From contig OY751489.1 of NCBI GenBank assembly GCA_963565915.1, positions 930,001 through 994,000 of the forward strand: a DNA stretch of 64,000 bases, written 5' to 3'. The notes beneath the pieces are model-generated. The model saw only the letters and a program-made list of their open reading frames with translations. It was not told the DNA's origin and ran no database searches. The stretch comes from Entoloma clypeatum. Lineage: Eukaryota; Basidiomycota; Agaricomycetes; Agaricales; Entolomataceae. The position numbers and the translations under genes were made by a program. Position 1 is the stretch's first letter. Each line of letters starts with the position of its first letter. Of this stretch, positions 34,571 through 46,981 are shown piece after piece.

Positions 34571-36653
34571 TCATTGGCTCGGTAGCGGACCACCAGAAGT
34601 AGAAAAAGCACTCATCAGACTCGCAAACGTCGCGGACGCGCCTTCCCCAGATGCCGAGCCCACACCAGTAGGACCCGCATCAGGAAGATAAGGCATTTGC
34701 GATGACCGCAGACGGGCAGACTGCCGTGTATTGCGCGAAGGAGGAGCAGAAGGAGGAGCAGCGCCGTTGGACACTTGACGTGGGATTGACTCCAAGTCAG
34801 CTGACGATTCCATTTGTAGAACAGAGGTCGACGAGCCCCTTTGCTGTTCACTCTGATGGCGCTGCGCCTCCGCCTGAACATGTTGCGGGTAATGGCCAAG
34901 GCCCTTCGGTGCTTCGGGGATCGAGGTGATGTGTCTCTTCAGCTTGTCCGAATAGTAAGCACCAATAGGCATAGCCGAGTCGTATTCCTCCGGCAATGCA
35001 GGAATCACAGCCGCATGACGCCCACCAAGTGGTCTATACCAAACATGGTAAACAGAAGTTTGAACGAGAGAAGATACCAACACTCACCCTCCCTCCACAA
35101 AAGTCTGCCATACATAATCCCGCAAACGATCAGAATTTGAAAGCTCTTGGATAAGGTGCTTGATCGTGTTCTGACCCAGACCAAAGAAGTCGGGACCCGA
35201 GACAGAGTTGGAATGCTGTCTGTTGCGGATGGCATTGGCCTGCTTCACGATGTTTGACCAAGCACCCGTCGCAGTGCCCGCAATCACAGGGCGGTCTGGG
35301 ACATCCGAAGGTATGATTTGAAATTTGGGGCCGTCACCGCCGTCCAGGATGGTACAGTGATATACAACTTCAATATTCGGATCGACAGTGGATAGGTAGC
35401 GCCTGAGTCATTCAAAAGCTAGCCATCAGTATCAAAGGCCTAATGTAAAAAGCAATACGACACACCTTGACACCTCGTAGCCAACAGGGAAGATATACCT
35501 CTCCGTATGGAAATGCTCCCGCATACATACAGTCCCAAGGTTAATCACCGTCATGATCCCAACGTTCAGCGGCAGCATGGGTTTTCCCTGTTTGTCCCGA
35601 GGGACCATAGGGATGCTGAAGCTCTTGCTGGTCACAGTGTGAGCCTTCAGTCGCTTCGGCTTCGGTTGACGCTGTGCTTCTGGACTTGGTCGCTGGGCAT
35701 TTTGCGGAGCGACATTACTCCCTGAAGGATACATCCCGCTTCCGCCCGTCATAGGGCCCGCCATGTAATAATATGGGTTCGCATAAGGATGCGGATACGC
35801 TGGTGTATTGGCACCGCCAGTGTAATACATCGCATAGGGGTTCATCGCAAGCGTTGTCGGCACAACAGGAGCCCCCGGAGCAACAGACGGCGCGGGTTGC
35901 CCCATCTGCAGGTAGGGATTGGACGTCTTTCTCGAGCTTGTCGAAGTCGATGAGGAGGGATTTACCCCTGCATTCGCGGCAGCAGGTGTGGTAACTGGAG
36001 CAGGTGACGATGACGAGGATGGGGTGCTCTTGCGAGAAGCGTTGGCGGCGTTTTGAGCTGCAACAGCAGCCTCTGCAACCTTGAGAATCTTCTCCATGTT
36101 CGAAATTGCGAGGGATGGACCACTACCGGATAGAGCGGGGTCGATATTGGGATCCGCAAAAGATGCACTTTCGGATGGTGCATAAGATATGCGAACCCTT
36201 TTATTGCGCTCGTGAGCTCCTTCTTCATGAAGATCGGAATCCCGTGCGTCACCCTCGATGTGGCGAGAGGTCGAGGAAACGTCGTCAAGTGAGACGCTGA
36301 TAGTGATCAGTTAGTACGCGTTTCCTCATGAATGGCTGGTACCATGGAGCCAAATTACACACTTGCGTTCCTCCCGTATCCTTGTGTTGCGTTCCCCTGA
36401 CTGTTCAAGTCCCGTGCTCGCTTCCTTGTGTTTCTAGATGCGTCAATATGTTATCAGGGCTCTTTCTCTCAATATCGAGAAAAAGAGTATGGCGTTAGTG
36501 GCGCACCTCTTCGAGCTCAAAAAATCGCCTCTTGGGTATCCTGTCCTTCTCATTGGTTTCATTAGGGTCTCTTGCTTTCGGGTGTGCGGCCGAGGATGGC
36601 CCGGCGACTGGTGGACGGTCAATAACCGCGTCCCTCTCGAATGGGGGACCCAT
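34571..36653 (-). CDS. FYRN/FYRC domain protein, probable chromatin-associated
   Basis: FY-rich N and C motifs occur together in chromatin proteins such as KMT2 enzymes and TBRG1; this gene lacks a SET domain. The start ATG at 36653 gives MGPPFERDAVIDRPPVAGPS. Later exons carry VSLDDVSSTSRHIEGDARDS, a long Ser/Pro/Tyr-rich linker (NPYAMYYTGGANTPAYPHPY) and a basic patch (RQPKPKRLKAH). The FYRN part reads GIMTVINLGTVCMREHFHTE then RYIFPVGYEVSR, and FYRC reads YHCTILDGGDGPKFQIIPSD then VIAGTATGAWSNIVKQAN. Then come FFGLGQNTIKHLIQEL and a low-complexity C-terminus ending at 34571. A transcription or chromatin role in the nucleus is inferred from the family. Confidence 0.85.
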
Positions 36654-39600
36654 AATGAGAGCGGTGATGGCTTCTAGCAAAGAGAGAGTTGGCGCGTTTT
36701 GACGATGGAGGTATGGGACAGAGATGTGCAGGGAGTGCTACCACCGAGACTCACGAAGAAACCTGTCGTACAGTATGAAGACAAACAATCCAATCACGAT
36801 GTCATGTGTTACAAACAAGTAACAACAAATTCTTGCGGCATCGCCCCTCCACCCGTGTGCGAGGCCTGGTGTTTGCAGTTCATGTCCCACATAGTTCAGA
36901 GATTTCAGACCTGAAGACAAGGAGCGGGAACTGAGTACCGTGATCCTCACATCTTGCAACTCTGGAAGGTGAGCGGCATTAATGCACTCAACACCATGTC
37001 AAGCGATGTGGCTAACAGGTCGACATCGATCTCAGAACTCGCACCTTAGCGACCTCATGCTTAAGGAGGATGAAGGCGTCGAAATGTTGACAATTTGCTT
37101 GGAATATTGGCCAAATCAACACACCTCCACTTAATCGTCAAGATCCCAGCTATTGTGAGTGAGATTCACGCGAAAGCTTGCCCGAAAAAAACTTGTCTCA
37201 TTTCCTGACTTGTTTGCTTCATGGCCTACAGCTGAACCACACCCGATGCGCCCTATCTCGAACCCACCAACGCTTACGCGCGAGTGTGAATATACCTCGA
37301 GTTATCTTACCAACCCAACCGGTTTCCGGCACCTTACAGCAAACTTGAGTCTCCGTAGCAGGACAGTTGAAGCTATGTATCATGTATTGTTGGAAAAGAG
37401 ACTGCTCTATGTACGTCCATGCACTTTCCCGTCAACATCTCACTGATCTTTCGTCAAAGTTCGAGGGTCTCCAACGTGCGGAAAGACGACTCTTATGCAT
37501 TTACTGCATCAGCATATTCTCAATCAAGATCCATCTTTGTAGTTTCCTCATGGCCACCGTCAGGAGTCCAGAACCAAGGTCGACTCTGGCTACTCGTGTT
37601 CAGGCCATGGACCCTGAATTCCGGGCCGTGCTTTCCTATGATGCTCAGGACACATACGCGGATGATCGACTTTGGATGCAGTTCCTCAAGTATGCTATCA
37701 ATACGGACCTGTTATCGCATCATTCTATTTTGCAGTTACGGCAAGGCACTTCAACTCCGGTCAACACACGTTTCGGAACATCTCCAGAGCTTGCTAGCGT
37801 GGCTTGTACGTCTCTATGGCCCAGGGAGATCGCCAAATGAACGGAACCAAATGGGTTATTGCTCGATTGGAATGAATTCGAAGAAGTTGTGTCACGGTTC
37901 GACAAGGAGCTGAAGATTGACTCAGACCTCTCGCGAATGATCTTCGACTTGACTGTTGGGGATGCTGGTGCCGTCTGTGGGCTCTGCAGCTCATATCGGA
38001 CAAAGTGTGTTTTGTATAATGCCCTCCTTGTGTACCTACGCTAACCCTGTCTCAAGATAAAAACAGGCATATGAAGAGAGGGAGCCACCACGGTCGAGCC
38101 CTATGATCAAGAATTTTCATCATTCGCTATTTCGGTGGACCTTCATTCGGGGCCTACAAGAGCAGGGAACTGTCGGAGCATCCCGAGGTCTCTGATCTGT
38201 TCCGACGCTTGCTCGTATTCAGCAGAGTGGGGGGAAGCAGCAACGACACCGCCATCCAATACTGCCATCGCAGGGGATTGGTCTACGCAGAAGAGCCGCA
38301 AATCTGAACCTCAGTATTATACGTTTCCGTCTCCTCTCCACACCATGCGGCACTGTTTTGGAGACTCGAACCCACAGATCGCCTCCCCCAGTTTCAGTAC
38401 CCCTATGGTAGATCCCAGGATAGATAACTATGGATCACTAGGAGGAGGAGTCGGGCAGTGTGTCGTCCCTGCTTGAACAACGAGCGCTCCACTAGGAGGC
38501 CTCATTCGCGACTTTGTGAGAACGACGTGAAGGAAAGACAGCCCCAGTCATATCAATGCTTCTGCCAGTGGACATCATGGTACCTCCTGATTATTGATGG
38601 GACCATGGGTGGTAGAGCTGTGTCCAGTGTGCCCGCGTCTTTGGGTCTTTATATCTACCAGTGCTGAGCCAACGCGGAATGAGTATATGGGAGGGATGTC
38701 AACACGACCGACATCCGTACTCATGAAAGTCCTGGACCATACGAGGACTCTAGGATTCGACGCCAGTGACAACATTGGAAACGAGGCATATGTGCTCGGG
38801 ATTCCGATGATGCGGGCTCGGGTGCTCACGTATGTAACGGAATTGTTTTATAGTGACTTTGAAGTTTATGGACAAGTACGACCTCTTTGAAGAGCAGGTC
38901 TAAAGGGTTTTTGAGGTCGTGAAGCATGAAAGCACCAGCTGCGCGTAATCGATGGTGGAGGACTTCGCTCTCTCCTCTCAAAGTATTCGAATAGAAAACC
39001 ATACAGCAATTGAGATGGATTTGATGGCCGTGTTCGAGGTTCGGAGGCTATTTTCCGGGCAACTGGGCATGTTGCTCTCCCGGGCTGCGTCGTTGACCAT
39101 TCATTGACCCTTTGTCGTCTGTCGTGCTCTACTGTAAACGCTGGTGCAGATCCCCCTTCCTCCTCGCGATGCGCCGCTACCGCCAATACACCCGGTGCCG
39201 TGCAAAAAACCCAGGTTTATTTGCTTGATCAGGGAACATCCAACGAATTTGCTGGTACGACCGTCGACCGGATCATCAAGAACGCCTCTCCCGCCTGCAC
39301 CGCTTTAACTCCGGGAAGCCAACAATGCGATTGTGGTGACATACGCGGCTCATCGATAACGCTAGCCGATCAACTTAGAGAGCCTCCATCTCCCAAAGGA
39401 ATGGCTCGTTCGTCTGCTTTGAACTCGTCGGATGCGTGCTCCCTACAACGAGACCCCAATTCAGGAAAAAGGACCGCTTCCGCCGTCCAGTGGACTGTGT
39501 TGTTGAATCCCTCTTACGGCGCTCCTGTCAGGTTCGATGGTAGGGAATCGTCTTGAGGATCGTGTTCTGCGAAATCATAGGCTTCCTCGTTGTTCCTATG

Positions 39601-40892
39601 AGTTTTGCCACTAATACGCGATTCTGGCTTGAGCATGCTGTTGGAGAGAGCAATTAAGTGATGGAGTGGTGTACATATATGAGAGGTGAGGAAGATGGGT
39701 AGTGGCGGCAGGGCAGTTGAGTAGGATGTAGACAGGAATGATGCAATTGGGGATGGTGACTGTGTCGGGACTTGGCGATGGCGGGGATGGAGGCCTCGAC
39801 GCTGTCTTACTAGACCACCATTTAGTTAGCATCTCAAGTCGAATGAACAGAGTACCCACCTCTCATTTTCCGAAGTCCCATCCTCGTCACAGGCCATTGT
39901 CGGGCCATCGATAAAGCATCTCTGCTCAGCGACCCCCCAGCGCAGCAGCGATCCAGGTACTCTCCAACTGCACACGGCCCACGGCCAATCTCAGTGGGAT
40001 CTCATGAATTCTGGTGGGGTAACTCAACGGAAACTTGAGGTAAGGTTTGAGGAACTTGACATACAAAGCACGCGCTAACCGAACCGAGGGGAAGGAAGCG
40101 AAGCTAAAGCTGAGGACATTCAAAATTGCCGGTTTGAGAAGTAAGTAAGGTGGGGAAAGATGGGGGGGGGGAGGGAGGTTCATCAAACAAGGGCATCTGC
40201 GGGGATGACGAGAGCAGCGTAGTGGGATTGTACTTTGACTGCCGACCAGAATGAGCGAAGGGAGGTATGAGGAGCAGGTCGACAATCGCCCCCTTCAGCA
40301 GTTGCCGGCACCATCACCTTGTGGCCAGTGGGGGCAAGTAGTTGTTGAGGGAGAGCGAGAGGCTAACAGGAAAATGTCGTCAGTTTTTGAATCGGTTCAG
40401 GTAGTGGATGGTCATGCATCATGGTCAAGGGGGAGCATGCACATACAACTTTTGATCAACTTTTAGTCAATCTTTCCGCCAACTTCACATCGACAGTTTG
40501 CCCACAGCGTCAATGACACTTCGATTCCTCCAGCTTACAACTAGAAATTTAATTCTTCATTGGCTGGGGCCGTCCGATCTGTCCTCGAGAGTCTCGCCAT
40601 AGTTTGTAGGTCTGCTCGTTTTGTCTCCGATCTTCGGGTGTAAAGTTGGGCATCAAGTTGATCAAAAGTTGACGAAAAGTTGGATTGTGTGAAGCGCCCT
40701 AATAGTAGATTTATCTGTTGCAAAATTTACTTACAGTATGTAAATTAGAGGATTTCCAGTGACATCAAGACAAATTTGACCTTGACTTGACCGCCGTTGA
40801 GAGCCATTGACGAAGCTACGACTGGGATCTGCAAATTCTTCACTGACGACGTCACATACGAGAGCACTATCTTACATTACCGCACAGCATAC
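36654..40892. other. 4.2-kb stretch without a confident gene
   Basis: Several open pieces look coding but do not assemble. On the plus strand at 37540-37840 there is DDRLWMQFLKYAINTDLLSH in a frame with no clear partner exons, and at 38700-38890 IGNEAYVLGIPMMRARVLTY. On the minus strand at 39926-40285 there is a Pro/Leu-rich frame. Stops interrupt all of them and I name no family. It may hold one or more decayed genes or a short-exon gene that I cannot parse. A G run occurs near 40160-40170. Confidence 0.4.
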
Positions 40893-42479
40893 TTAGAGGG
40901 ACTTTGGGTTCCACACCCTCATCTCCCCTCCGGTTTGAAACTCGCACACGTGGAGGACATCCTCAAGAGATGATTTCGAACTAACCACTCTCCATTCCAA
41001 CGAAAGCGGCGGATCTACTTGTGCCTCTATCCGCACTCCTTCCCGAAGGTTTTCAATCGTCTCGCAGATCACCTTTCGCATCCTCTCTTGCTTTTTCTTG
41101 AAATTTTCCGGCCAAGTAATAGTAAATGTTCCCAAAACAAAGCGCTGTAACGGCGAACAGAGCCCTGCTTGTACTTCCAATTCCTGGAGGCCCGAGGGTC
41201 GTCTCGACATGACCATTTCTTGGAGACCGGTAAACGAAATTGGATCCGTTGTCGTGTCCGGTAGCTCCAGTGGGCAGAGCAGTAATAGCAAGGACGTGAG
41301 CTTGGGCAGATGAACAAACGAAGGGCGTATTGTGAGGAAGAGCAGGAGGGATGCGAAATCAATCTTGGTAAGATTGAGCGCGAGTTTGGTGAGAGTCGGA
41401 GCTTGGGCTAGAAGGTCGAGAAGGTCTGACGTAGATATATTGATGTCTGATAGAATGACTGATTCGAGAGAATGCGGCCGCGGAGTTATGAATCGAGTGA
41501 ACAGCCCGGCCGAGTCCCAATTCGGTGGGGGCTCGCGCTGATAACCGACGTATATGTACCGATCGTATGATTGAAACGCGAAATGGCGCAAGTTGGGGGC
41601 CTCAATCGACGTGCACAGTCCTTGGTCACGCAGACATTCATCGGACTCAATGAAAAGAGATATGCTGACAAGCTTAGGTAAAACAACGGTTCCTCCAGTC
41701 TCCTCCGAGCTATTCTGGAACAAATCCCATCGCAACCGTAGTCTTTCCAGCGAAGGACAGCTCGATAAGAACGTGGAGAGTTGAACATAGGAGGTGTCGG
41801 CATCGAGTTCGAGATGGAGGTCGAGTAACTGGGGGAAATGGGGGCCGTTCTGAAGGGATGGTACTGATGGGAGGCTCATATAACGAGCGCGGGATCCGAA
41901 AAGAAGAGCCAGTGCAGCGACACTTATTGTGGATGCCGAGATGAAGAGATGTTGAAGGGCAGGGAAGAGATTTGGCTCTATTTCGTCAGGGTCGAAATGG
42001 GGGAGGTTTTCGTCATCAATGTAGAGTCGAGAAAGACGTGTGCCGTATCTGTGAGATAGGTGCTTTAATACTTTAGCAAAAGGAGCAAACGTCCTTGTCC
42101 GGACATAGTGTCGTTCATACTCATCACATGAGGAACAATAACGGCGGTTGGGGTACCAAGGCGTGTATAAAAATGTAAGGGGTCGGTTGCCTGCATTTTC
42201 AAACCAAAAATCGACAAGGGAAAACTTGTCATGGGTTTTGTCCAAGCCGTTCATGGGTTCTCTGATGGGATACCTAACAGTATCCCATAAGGAATGGAGT
42301 TTGAGTGCGATGTGCCGCCACGGCGAACAGATATGGCAGAGCAATAACGGCGCTTGGGCTGGAGACAATGACCTCGACCAATCTGAAGGTGGGAGACAGA
42401 ATATGAACACGGTTTCCAGAAGTTCAACTGGAAATGTTCGCTGCTCATATCCAGTGAAAGACCATTTGATTCGCGACAT
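40893..42479 (-). CDS. F-box-like / leucine-rich protein
   Basis: A single exon of 528 aa starts at 42479. Residues 15-65 match the Agaricomycete F-box-like pattern: FPVELLETVFIFCLPPSDW, then LLLCHICSPWRHIALKLHSL W. The rest has irregular leucine-rich repeats (LDLHLELDADTSYVQLSTFL, CPSLERLRLRWDLF, APTLTKLALNLTKI, LPKLTSLLLLLCPLEL). The family is thought to provide substrate adaptors for SCF ubiquitin ligases, with the repeats as the target-binding part. No frameshift or intron is needed. Confidence 0.88.
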   Translation of the reverse strand: MSRIKWSFTGYEQRTFPVELLETVFIFCLPPSDWSRSLSPAQAPLLLCHICSPWRHIALKLHSLWDTVRYPIREPMNGLDKTHDKFSLVDFWFENAGNRPLTFLYTPWYPNRRYCSSCDEYERHYVRTRTFAPFAKVLKHLSHRYGTRLSRLYIDDENLPHFDPDEIEPNLFPALQHLFISASTISVAALALLFGSRARYMSLPSVPSLQNGPHFPQLLDLHLELDADTSYVQLSTFLSSCPSLERLRLRWDLFQNSSEETGGTVVLPKLVSISLFIESDECLRDQGLCTSIEAPNLRHFAFQSYDRYIYVGYQREPPPNWDSAGLFTRFITPRPHSLESVILSDINISTSDLLDLLAQAPTLTKLALNLTKIDFASLLLFLTIRPSFVHLPKLTSLLLLLCPLELPDTTTDPISFTGLQEMVMSRRPSGLQELEVQAGLCSPLQRFVLGTFTITWPENFKKKQERMRKVICETIENLREGVRIEAQVDPPLSLEWRVVSSKSSLEDVLHVCEFQTGGEMRVWNPKSL

Positions 42480-43431
42480 TCTGGCGAGGAAAGAAGGTCT
42501 GGTGAAGCAGGCAGATTGGAGAGGACTTTAAGTGAAATACCTGACTCATGCTTTCGGTGCCGCAAGTTCATTCTTAGACATTGCCGAATCCATTTCTCGA
42601 CGCCTCATTCTATGCTCGCATTCAGCGCTTGGGATGGTGCCATCGAGGTAGACCCATCACAAATTTCCAGCCCTTGGCCCACAGCGTGACTGCAGAACTT
42701 ATGATATGAACTCCTTTTCAAGGTGTAGATGTCACTGCAGAGAGTCAAAAAAGGAGTATCTCAATCTATCATACATTATCCCGAAAGAGGAATCAACTGA
42801 CCAAGAAGGAAAAGGGAGAACATACACCGACGTAGTCTTAGCTATCCTTACGCCACACTGCGCAGTCTGCTGGAATGAGGCTAAGGTCAAGAAAACGCGC
42901 ATACATGAGCTCCAATTCCAAAACCAAGAGGACATGTAAAAGAACGCACCAAAACGACGAGGTTGATGACCTAGTCTTCCCTTGAAAGACTCTTTCAAGG
43001 GCTGGATACTTCCGCGTAGGTAGAGCGATTCACATGTGAGCCCGGCGGTTGAAGTCTCGTTGAGCAGTAGTCACTGACGACTTGATGGACCAGGCCATAT
43101 GCTTGTTATCGTGGTTGCTCTCTAAGAACATCTGTCTGAATTGAAGACGTCTGACGTTCATGCACCGAGTCTGACCATGAGTGGGAGAAAACTCCGTGAG
43201 GGTCGAGCGCAAGTTGAGCGGGTGTTTGGTCGCAAATTCAACTTGAAGTTCTTGCCAGTGAACTCTTCAAGCTCAAGTTTCATGCGTCATGCGACACCAC
43301 GTCTTCCGCCGCTTCGACCTCAGCAAGCTCCGGAAACAGCGAAGCTGAATGCGAAGCGTGGCCCGACGAGTGCTGGGCACTACGATGAATGGTCCTGCGA
43401 GGAAAACAATGACGTTCCGCAGACACGTCGG
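42480..43431. other. Intergenic and possible upstream exons
   Basis: Minus-strand open pieces at 42732-42998 (including VLLHVLLVLELELMYARFL in one frame) and 43030-43212 look partly protein-like, and the first is hydrophobic. I could not join them or assign a family. On the plus strand a continuous frame runs from 43177 into the GH35 pseudogene, so part may be its 5' region. Confidence 0.35.
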
Positions 43432-44905
43432 ATGTCGCGGTTTACAATCGCGACGTTCTTGGCCACCGTACCCCTCGTTCTCCTGTTTTTCTTGCTGTCG
43501 CCCGCGTTTCCAGGCTCTTGGACCCCCAGCCAACGCATTACCAAAGACGCGATATTGGCCAGCATAGGACCTCCACAAGTGCGATTCGATAACTACAGCT
43601 TGACACTGAGGGGTCAACGTGTCTTTCTTCAGTACGCCACGCTTTCCCATGCTTCCAATGCTTTCCCTTACCATTTTCCAGCCCCGGAAAGTTTCATCCC
43701 TTTCGCCTTCCTGTTCCGTCGTTTCTGGCCGGACATCCTCGAAAAAGCGAAAGCGGCTGGCCTCAACGCGATCAGTATCTATACCCACATGGGCCTCATG
43801 AACCCGTCTCCTGGAGTTGTCGATTTCAATGGATTTCGTGCGTTGGAACCGTTATATGAGGCGGCGAAGGAAGCTGGGATATTTCTCGTCGTGCGGCCTG
43901 GTGCGGTGTTTTCTTTCCGTATTTACGTGTTCCAATTTCTGATACTCAATCATTCACAGGCCCCGTTAGTATATCTCCAGCCATTAGTGTTCTTGTCGTT
44001 GAAATCGCGTAACCTTCAGTATATCAACGCCGAGACTTCAGCTGGAGGTATTCCACATTGGGCGATTTCTCAAGTGGCGGGAAGATTACGCACGAACGCT
44101 ACGGATTGGAACGCTGCCTGGCAGGATTATATAAAGGCGTAAAGTTACCGCTCCGTATCGGCTCGATAAGGGGGGTCCGGTTGTTGGTATGTTGAAATCA
44201 CCTATGTTGGGTGAACTACCTTCTTACTACCTCGTCAGCAATCCAAATCGGTATGTAGATTCCTTCACATTATCTTTTCCTTGAATAATGTCAACCAGAC
44301 AATGAATATACTGCCAGCGTAATCGGCCACGCTGAATACTTCGCCGAGTTGGAAGAACTCCAGGACAACGGAGGAACTTTATCAACGGAACTGTAAGACT
44401 TTCCTCATGCTATAATGCGGAGCATTTCCATTTATCCCAATCCCAGGGTGCTGTCGACCTGTACGGATTGGATTCTTATCGTCAAGGATTCGATTGCTCT
44501 CACCCCCCTGTCTGCAAGCCCGTTACATCTAATTATCACGCATACCACATGCAAGTCAATCCCTCGCAGCCCTTCTACTTCCCAGGTCAGTCTCGTCGAT
44601 ACGTCCCTTACTTCGTGCTTGCTAACTTGAGTTGTGATAGAGTTCCAAGCAGGTTCATATGATGCCTGGGGTCCGACGGTACCTGGTAGTTTCCCATGCT
44701 CTTTTGTGATTTCGCTTGACGGACTGAGTTGCACCAAGGCTATTCGCTATGTGGTGTCTTGACAGGTCCGGATTTCCAATCGGTGTTCAACTTCCACGAG
44801 GCGGTTCATGGCAATCGAGCACATAGGGACTCATTCCTTCCGCCCTCATAGTTAAGAACGATTGTCGCATCAATGAATGGAGCACGATGGGGTAACTTGA
44901 ATGCA
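43432..44905 (+). pseudogene. GH35 beta-galactosidase, broken
   Basis: GH35 enzymes remove terminal beta-linked galactose. The ATG at 43432 gives MSRFTIATFLATVPLVLLFF, a signal or anchor segment, though the frame is open from 43177. Family blocks follow: RFDNYSLTLRGQRVFL, WPDILEKAKAAGLNAISIYT, GIFLVVRPG, NAETSAGGIPHWAISQVAGR, GGPVVAIQIDNEY with the acid/base Glu, and EFQAGSYDAWGPT with the nucleophile Glu. The frame shifts before WPDILEK (an extra T near 43720), and a stop plus shift lies near 44142 between YIKA and VTAPY. After about 44905 the remaining half of the enzyme is missing. Normal members have about 1000 aa, so this is a truncated pseudogene. Confidence 0.85.
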
Positions 44906-45539
44906 GATCCTTAGCTCAGTTCTCGCACTGACACCTGACATCAATTGGGATTCGAATTCTATGGTGCAGAAAACCAGGACGAGCATGACGGCAAGGCTGA
45001 AACGGGTCACATCATCTGATACTGGCAGGGACCGAGCGAAGCGGATACCCGATCGTAGGCACTTGGCCGACGATGCTCAGATTCCTGAGGTACGTAATGT
45101 GACGAGAAAACACTGCCCTGCGGCATCCAGTCCTATGTATACTCTCTGCAGTCCAGAAGATCGAATTCATGCACCTCTTGATTCCTCGCGTGGGGTTACG
45201 CATCGTCCTGGCGATGACTGACATTACACTTCCTACACGACGCGGCATGTGGGATGACAACACAAGGTGGGGCGTATTGAAGGGAACAGAGAGCGTCCAC
45301 ACTGACTGGGCACACCCACCACTTGGCAATAGCAAAGTGGATGGGTCGGCCATTAAGAATGGAGGCGCATGACTGAGATATTCGATTCATCGGTTGTTGG
45401 TAAATTTCGTGACAATTCTAATTTATTGTGCTGGTAGCAGTCATAGGTCAAACTAACCTATCGGGTGATAATCAGAGAGAGTGGGGTGTCCAATATAAAG
45501 ATCTTACGCTTGTGGCTTATTCAATCTTGGCTTCATTTG
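44906..45539. other. Intergenic, nothing recognised
   Basis: No match to the missing GH35 C-terminal domains was found here on either strand. A plus-strand frame at 44901-45221 has no family resemblance. Confidence 0.4.
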
Positions 45540-46981
45540 TTATTGACACCTTTCCCCGCCACTAGTGCTGCCGAGGTGACCATTCAAAAATGTCATGACC
45601 TCATCAAAAACGCTCCCATATATTTCTTCTGCCCCAGGTTCATAGTCGAAGGAATGTTCTCTCCCATCGATCTCGCACAACTGAACGTCGACTCCAGAAG
45701 CTTCCAATTTCCGTGCCAAAGCTCTCGACTCTTCAAATGGCACAGCCGAATCATGTGTCCCATGAACCAGTATCGTAGGCGGCCATTTTCCCGTCACTCC
45801 GAATTGAGGAAACAGACAAAGACAGCTTGATGGGATCAAAGAGCGCAAGTAATCATCGTTCGTGAGTTGGGCGGCTCGTGGAGAAACGACGAGTTTTTCA
45901 GTATCTCCATTATGCGACTGAGCTATAGGGGTTTTATCGAAACCGAGAGCTTTCCGCAGCCGGGCGCTTAAGCCCCTGTCCTCGTACAAGCCAGTGTAGT
46001 AATCCAGAAAAACGCCAAGCTGAAGATATAACCGGGGCAAGAACATTCGAGGATTTGCTGGATAACCAGGGATGTGATATGTATCGGGATGGTATTTCAA
46101 CGGGGAATCGACAATTCTTCGAATGGATTGCGGATATGGCACATAGGCCTCAGGAGAGTCTTGGGGCAAGTGGATGGAATGCAAGTACGGCCGGAAATTT
46201 TGAGGGTCGATCATCTCTCGGCCGAGGAAAAATGGCTGGGTTTTTTGAGACAAGTAATGTGGTATCTATGATGCAGCGATGCTCAGGGGGCTTCGTAGGA
46301 TACTTCTAGAATCACCACTCACTAGGAAATCACCACCCATTCCATACAAGGAAACGACTGCTTTTGGTTTTGGTGAAACGCAATGCATCGCAGCGAGATA
46401 AGCGCATAGTCCGCCTGCGCTAGACCCTGCTACCGCGATCGCCTCGGTATCGATCTTGAACTTGAGTGGGGACTGTGATGCGGAAGAGACTGCATTATCT
46501 TCGGCGGCGGCGGAAAGCCAAAAGACCATTTCGCGATCAGAAGTGATGAAGTCCCAGAGATCCTGGATATCATGTAGGATTTCGCGACCCGTTGCCGGAG
46601 GCATGAGCTGGTAATCCGCGGAAATGAAAGCGTATCCAGCGGCGGTCACGCGCTCTTTACAAGAGAAACAGAGGTAGTTTGTTGCAAGGATATTTTGAAA
46701 CGTTCAGAAGCGGGGAAGTACTGACTGTGAAGCCAAGCGGGAAACCAGCTTTTGCGATTTCCAACCGTTAGGCCGCCTCCATGAAAATACACGACAGCGG
46801 GAACAAGGGCACTGGGTCTGATGCTTGTAGGCGGGTACACATCCAAGTTGACATCTTCCTCTGATTCGAGTGTCTTATACACCAATGTTGTGGACGACAT
46901 CCTATGTAACTCGCCCCCAGCTTCTCCGGCGGCGCCATATTGAGGTGTCGTCAGCACGGACGGCCTTTCCCAGTCCCACAT
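45540..46981 (-). CDS. Alpha/beta hydrolase fold-3 family esterase
   Basis: The three open stretches (46981 to about 46725, 46649 to about 46310, and about 46250-45540) join through short introns. The N-terminal part has ALVPAVVYFHGGGLTVGNRK with the HGGG oxyanion motif. The middle part has YAFISADYQLMPPATGREIL and the nucleophile elbow AVAGSSAGGLCAYLA. The C-terminal part carries the acid (LVHGTHDSAVPFEESRALA) and the histidine (DGREHSFDYEPG). This is the layout of the hormone-sensitive-lipase-like family (fold-3). A second ATG at MSSTTLVYK may be the true start. The substrate is unknown; cytosolic, since no signal peptide is seen. Confidence 0.9.
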
